In this document: positions 60,336-64,000 of the stretch, piece after piece
How the letters are laid out: each line of letters starts with the position of its first letter
Position numbering within the stretch: position 1 is the first letter of the stretch
Source of the DNA: Trichopria drosophilae
Taxonomy: Eukaryota; Arthropoda; Insecta; Hymenoptera; Diapriidae
Reading direction: 5' to 3'
Assembly: GCA_030407085.1 (NCBI GenBank)
Contig: CM059586.1
Coordinates: 102,995,501 to 103,059,500, forward strand
DNA: 64,000 bases
Position numbers and translations under genes: made by a program
The notes under the pieces: model-generated
Told to the model about the DNA's origin: nothing
Databases searched by the model: none
The model's input: only the letters and a program-made list of their open reading frames with translations

Positions 60336-60960
60336 ATTAAATTATGGCTTACATAATAGACCTCATAAAAAACCAAGTCAGAAAATCGAATTACGACTTT
60401 AAAGGATTATTCTTCTTTTTTTGGGGAAATGATGACCTGATACGGATATCGATTGCGTAAAGCATATAACTTGGCTTTCGTGAGGTCAACCGTGAAACAG
60501 TTTCAAACTATTTTTAATTAAAGCATCTATAAATAAATTTTTTGCTGACATTTTTACGGTAATTATAAAATATTTAATTCCGGCCCTATTCTCCGAGCGC
60601 GTTTATATATGCACGTGTCGATCTTTATTTTTACGTTGATAAATTGAAAATAAACAATTTACTATGTCGTTTTATATTTATTTATATTTTCCGCGAACAA
60701 CGTGCTTGCATTTTTAAACCTAGGATGCAGATATTTTCAAAACTTGTATATTTAGGGCGTTTGTTGATCAGAGCACTGCAAACTTCGATTTGGTAAGTCG
60801 CTTGATGAAAATTAAAATGCCAGAAAAGATAAATCGTAAATGAACTTGTGAAATAGATGGATTTTCATCAATCAGGTTTCGTAAAAATGCATTTTTACCT
60901 TTCTTCCAAACGTGTAAGTAACTAAATGTATAAAAGTATTAAAACCACATGAGTTTCTTA
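60336..60960. other. AT-rich spacer
   Basis: A GCGCGTTTATATATGCACGT segment near 60597 is GC-richer; otherwise nothing recognised. Confidence 0.4.
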
Positions 60961-61174
60961 CACGGAAAGAGTAAAATAGTTGAAACTACTAACTAAACAG
61001 TAGAAGAATACGATACAGACATCATATCTAGTCAATTTTACTAACTTTAAGTAATGCCCTCGACAAAGTAGATTGTCAATGCTACTATTTAAGTAGTAAA
61101 ACCAGCTAATAAAGTAATTGTGGTTGATCCTACTATTTATAGAAAGTAAACCCAACTTTTTATTTTTTTCCGTG
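60961..61174. mobile_element. 214-bp MITE (CACGGAAAAA family), most complete copy
   Basis: Starts CACGGAAAGAGTAAAATAG and ends CAACTTTTTATTTTTTTCCGTG. The interior has ACTATTTAAGTAGTAAAAC and opposed copies. TA precedes the left end, but TT follows the right, so the duplication is imperfect. Confidence 0.75.
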
Positions 61175-62300
61175 TTTCAATTATTAATCCAACTGGCAAC
61201 AAAAAGTAAAAATGGACCAAACCCTCAACACTTTTTTAACCCATTAACGCTCAGTTAGATGAATTTTCAGCATTAGTTTGAACATTGATAATTTGTATAT
61301 AAATTCCTTTAGAAAAATATGAGTACTACTATTTCTAACGTAAAATTGTATGCTCTTTCAGAATCTTTCAATAAAATTTCTATAAAATGAGCGGCAAAAA
61401 AGTTATACACGTTTTTCTGTTAAAAACATGGTTTTTTGCATTTCGTTTTTCACAAAACCATCATTTTCACATCGAAATGGGGTTGGGAACATATCTAAGT
61501 TGAAAATATCGCGTCCATGGACCCCCAGGATTAAAAGGTACCATATCTGAATTCATAATTCAAGATGGCAGTTTTCAAAATGGCGCCTAGAAGCTCAAAA
61601 TTCTTTTTAAAACTTAACCATTTTTTTCTTAAAAACTATAGACTGTAGAGAAAAGTTTCTAAGAACAACAATGCTTTGGAATGAGTCAAAGAATACTCTC
61701 AAATTTTATCAGCATGCAATAATGCACTGCTTGATTTTTAAAAAATTCGAAAAATAGAAATTTTGAAAAAGTTATTTTAAACCAATGTTTTTTATAGAAG
61801 CATACAATTTCGTGGAAAATGACTGGAAGAATGTAGTTATGAGTTTTTGGGATTGTTAAGTATGAATCTGGCCTCAGATTTTCCATACTTAAAATGGCGA
61901 ATAGAATACGCAGAAAATTTTCCGTGTAAAAGTTTCCATACTGTCTGGTTTCCGAAGGATATGTGCTTAAAATGCCTATATTTTTTACATCTTCCTGAAA
62001 AAATTCTTATATTGACGAGAAAATATTTACATGGGTATTCTAATTATTTTATAAGAATGTATAACCTTTTTTTTATTTTCAGTATCCTGCTGAAATTAGG
62101 GAGCATGGGAATTTGTCCATTGAACATGATATCAGTGATGATGGCGGACCAAAACGATCGTTAAACCAATATAATACATAAAAGTTTAAGTTTTTTATCA
62201 ATCGAGAGGATTATAAACTTGTCTGAGACAAGGGAAAAGAATCTAAAAACAAAGTTAGAAAACGAATACTCTATGCAACTACAAGTATAGCCAAAAAAGA
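61175..62300. other. AT-rich stretch with ATGGCGG-type repeat units
   Basis: Words such as AATTCAAGATGGCAG (61558), TTCAAAATGGCGCC (61574) and AAAATGGCGAATAGAA (61890) relate this to the 26.6-kb repeat. The plus-strand frame 61847-62164 (105 codons) has no recognised domain and is judged spurious. Confidence 0.45.
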
Positions 62301-62465
62301 GTCCGGATCGAAAAACCGACAAATCAAAAAGCTGACCGGTCAAAAAAACAACTTTCATAAAGCCGGCAATCGAAAAGCCGTCACATAAAAGAATAAATAC
62401 ATCCACAAACGGACAGTCATTTTTGTAATGTCGGTTTTTTGATTCTCGGTTTTTCGACCTTTCCC
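62301..62465. mobile_element. modular foldback copy
   Basis: Left arm TCCGGATCGAAAAACCGACA, then AAATCAAAAAGCTGACC and AAAAGCCGTCAC units. The right arm is TGTCGGTTTTTTGATTCTCG then GTTTTTCGACC. The core is ACATAAAAGAATAAATACAT. Ends are partly mutated. Confidence 0.75.
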
Positions 62466-63063
62466 CCGAAAAATAAACTGTTTTCGACATTCACAAAAAA
62501 CAAATACAAATATTTCTATATACATTTTCTAATAAGAAATTCATAGTTTAAAAAGTGAATTTTTTTAATATTTGCTTATTGATAAAAAAAAAATTCTAAT
62601 AAAATTCACTACTTGTGTGTAATTTTAGATTACCTGACACGCTATTATATTGAATTAACAAAATATTTAAGATAATTAAAGTAAAACTGACAACAATTTT
62701 AAAAATATGCTTATAGGTTTGTTAAGTATATATTAATTCAAAGATTGTTTATTATTCATATATTACTATTTGATGTCTGTTTTTATAAGAAATTTGTTCG
62801 TTATTTAAACAATTTTTCATCCATTTTGAATTTTGAAAATCTGAGCTTATATCATGCTCAGAGACGAAATGAACCCTTCGAAACTCAATTCTATAAAAAT
62901 CAACAGATACTTTAAAAACAATTGTTCGCCATATTGGATCCATCATTTTGAATTTTGGAAATTTCACCTCAGGATCGTGATCATTGATCTGAAAAAGCTC
63001 CTTAGAATACACAACGTTTCAAAAAATTTGTTCAGGCTAATATTATAAAGAAATGTTATTTTT
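62466..63063. other. AT-rich stretch with one inverted ATGGCGG-type unit
   Basis: The segment at 62815-62990 contains TCCATTTTGAATTTTGAAAA and CGCCATATTGGATCCATC, units of the 26.6-kb repeat family. Open frames on both strands derive from it. Confidence 0.5.
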
Positions 63064-63067
63064 TTAA

Positions 63068-63420
63068 GGGGGTTCTAATTTGCTGGGCAGATAAGATAGG
63101 AATTTTCACCAAAAATTAAAAATCTATTTTTCAAAATTCGGGCTCTGTATGGGCAATTCTGATTTCTACAAACGTTATCCTAGAAAATGCCGAAGAAATT
63201 TATGGAGAACTGACTGAGAGTTTTCGAAAAAGTAGTGATTTTTATTTATTTCTGAAACATCTCCATAAGTTCTCAATTAATGTCGCTGATATTTTCTAGG
63301 AAATCGTCTAAAGTAATGAGAATTGCCACGACATGGTCAGAATTTTGAAAATGTTATTTAGTCATCTTTAATTTTTTAGTGAAATTTCCTACCTTAACAT
63401 CGGACCACTTTTGAACCCTC
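63068..63420. mobile_element. 353-bp palindromic MITE flanked by TTAA
   Basis: Inverted arms of about 170 bp start GGGGGTTC and end GAACCCTC, with TTAA at 63064-63067 and 63421-63424. Internally TTTTCAAAATTCGGGCTCTG pairs with the opposite arm, as do GGGCAATTCT and TCCTAGAAAAT. TTAA duplication is the hallmark of piggyBac and Kolobok elements, but a TA-type insertion in TTAA cannot be excluded. Confidence 0.75.
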
Positions 63421-63424
63421 TTAA

Positions 63425-64000
63425 TAAAATAATTTCTATGAATTAATGAATTTTTTTAAAACCCTCTTTACTGAGTGACAATATCAAAGCAGACAATTTA
63501 ATATTAAATGTACTAAATTTGATAAATTTAAAAAAAAATTACAATAGAAATAATTTTTAGAATGATAGATGAACAGGAAATATCGGATACTTCGTATTGC
63601 AATTGCAGTTTTGAATGTAATAATTGAATATCTGCATGTACATAGACGTACTTATGTTACGCTTGAAATAGATTGCTTTACGTAAGTTTAGATCTCGGCC
63701 CGCGGCGAATTCGCGATCGGGAATGATACTCTCTCACACATGCGTCACTCACAGCCGACTTTAATGAATGCGATGCTTCCCGTTTAATTTACGCGTGTCA
63801 ATTGCTTATTTGCACATTCAAGAGCCGAGCGATTTTTATTGTTCATTTCACGAATTAAGTTAAAATTTTTTAAAATAAATTTTTGAAAAAAATGAACCGA
63901 TTGTGACAAAAAACTCTTTTAAGACAACAGCTTATTGTTTGAAAAAAAAGACAAAAATGTGTGGATTCAATAAATAATATGAATTATTTTGAGAGAAAGC
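63425..64000. other. AT-rich end with a small CpG patch
   Basis: The patch at 63690-63800 (TCGGCCCGCGGCGAATTCGC) is abruptly GC-rich. It may be another island cut by nothing but its own short length. The remainder is AT-rich to the window end. Confidence 0.4.

Overview
This window looks like nuclear DNA of an arthropod, most likely an insect. It is strongly AT-rich, has a short run of the insect telomere repeat TTAGG at 50998-51047, and carries decayed eukaryotic transposons: a Penelope-like element, non-LTR retrotransposon pieces and many TA-flanked palindromic MITEs. There are no operons, Shine-Dalgarno sites or compact coding blocks. I found no intact host protein-coding gene, rRNA or complete tRNA. 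The window is best read as a gene desert or a very large intron. The species cannot be named from the sequence.

Layout. 0-4.4 kb: AT-rich, mostly featureless. 4.4-7.0 kb: a minus-strand non-LTR retrotransposon RNase H remnant split by a 1,050-bp MITE, next to a 678-bp TA-flanked foldback element. 7.3-7.7 kb: CpG-rich island. 7.96-8.72 kb: 768-bp near-perfect palindrome with Tc1/mariner-type ends. 10.3-11.3 kb: inverted-repeat element holding a small transposon-like ORF. 11.7-11.9 kb: LINE-type 3' tail with (TTTG)n. 14.7-17.8 kb: several MITEs and decayed relatives of the 6.3-kb foldback element. 18.6-23.6 kb: inverted and direct repeats. 23.85-25.48 kb: Penelope-like element (reverse transcriptase plus GIY-YIG) broken twice by small foldback elements. 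24-38 kb: cluster of that foldback family, whose arms are 15-16-bp tandem units around CCGAC/GTCGG. 38-45 kb: AT-rich with two GC-rich islands. 45.8-47.7 kb: CpG-rich stretch with CRE, NRF1-like, E-box, TATA and splice-donor signals, the best candidate promoter. 50.8-51.2 kb: composite telomere-like tandem repeat. 52.8-64 kb: AT-rich with more MITEs and a last foldback copy at 62.3 kb.

The most notable structure is the modular foldback family (nine copies recognised). Two copies sit inside the Penelope-like element with apparent 8-9-bp target-site duplications, and conceptual removal of each restores the host reading frame. That fixes the element boundaries and shows it was mobile after the Penelope-like insertion. 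Separately, CpG-rich islands recur every few kilobases in AT-rich DNA, which would fit cis-regulatory modules of a nearby gene; that part is inference.
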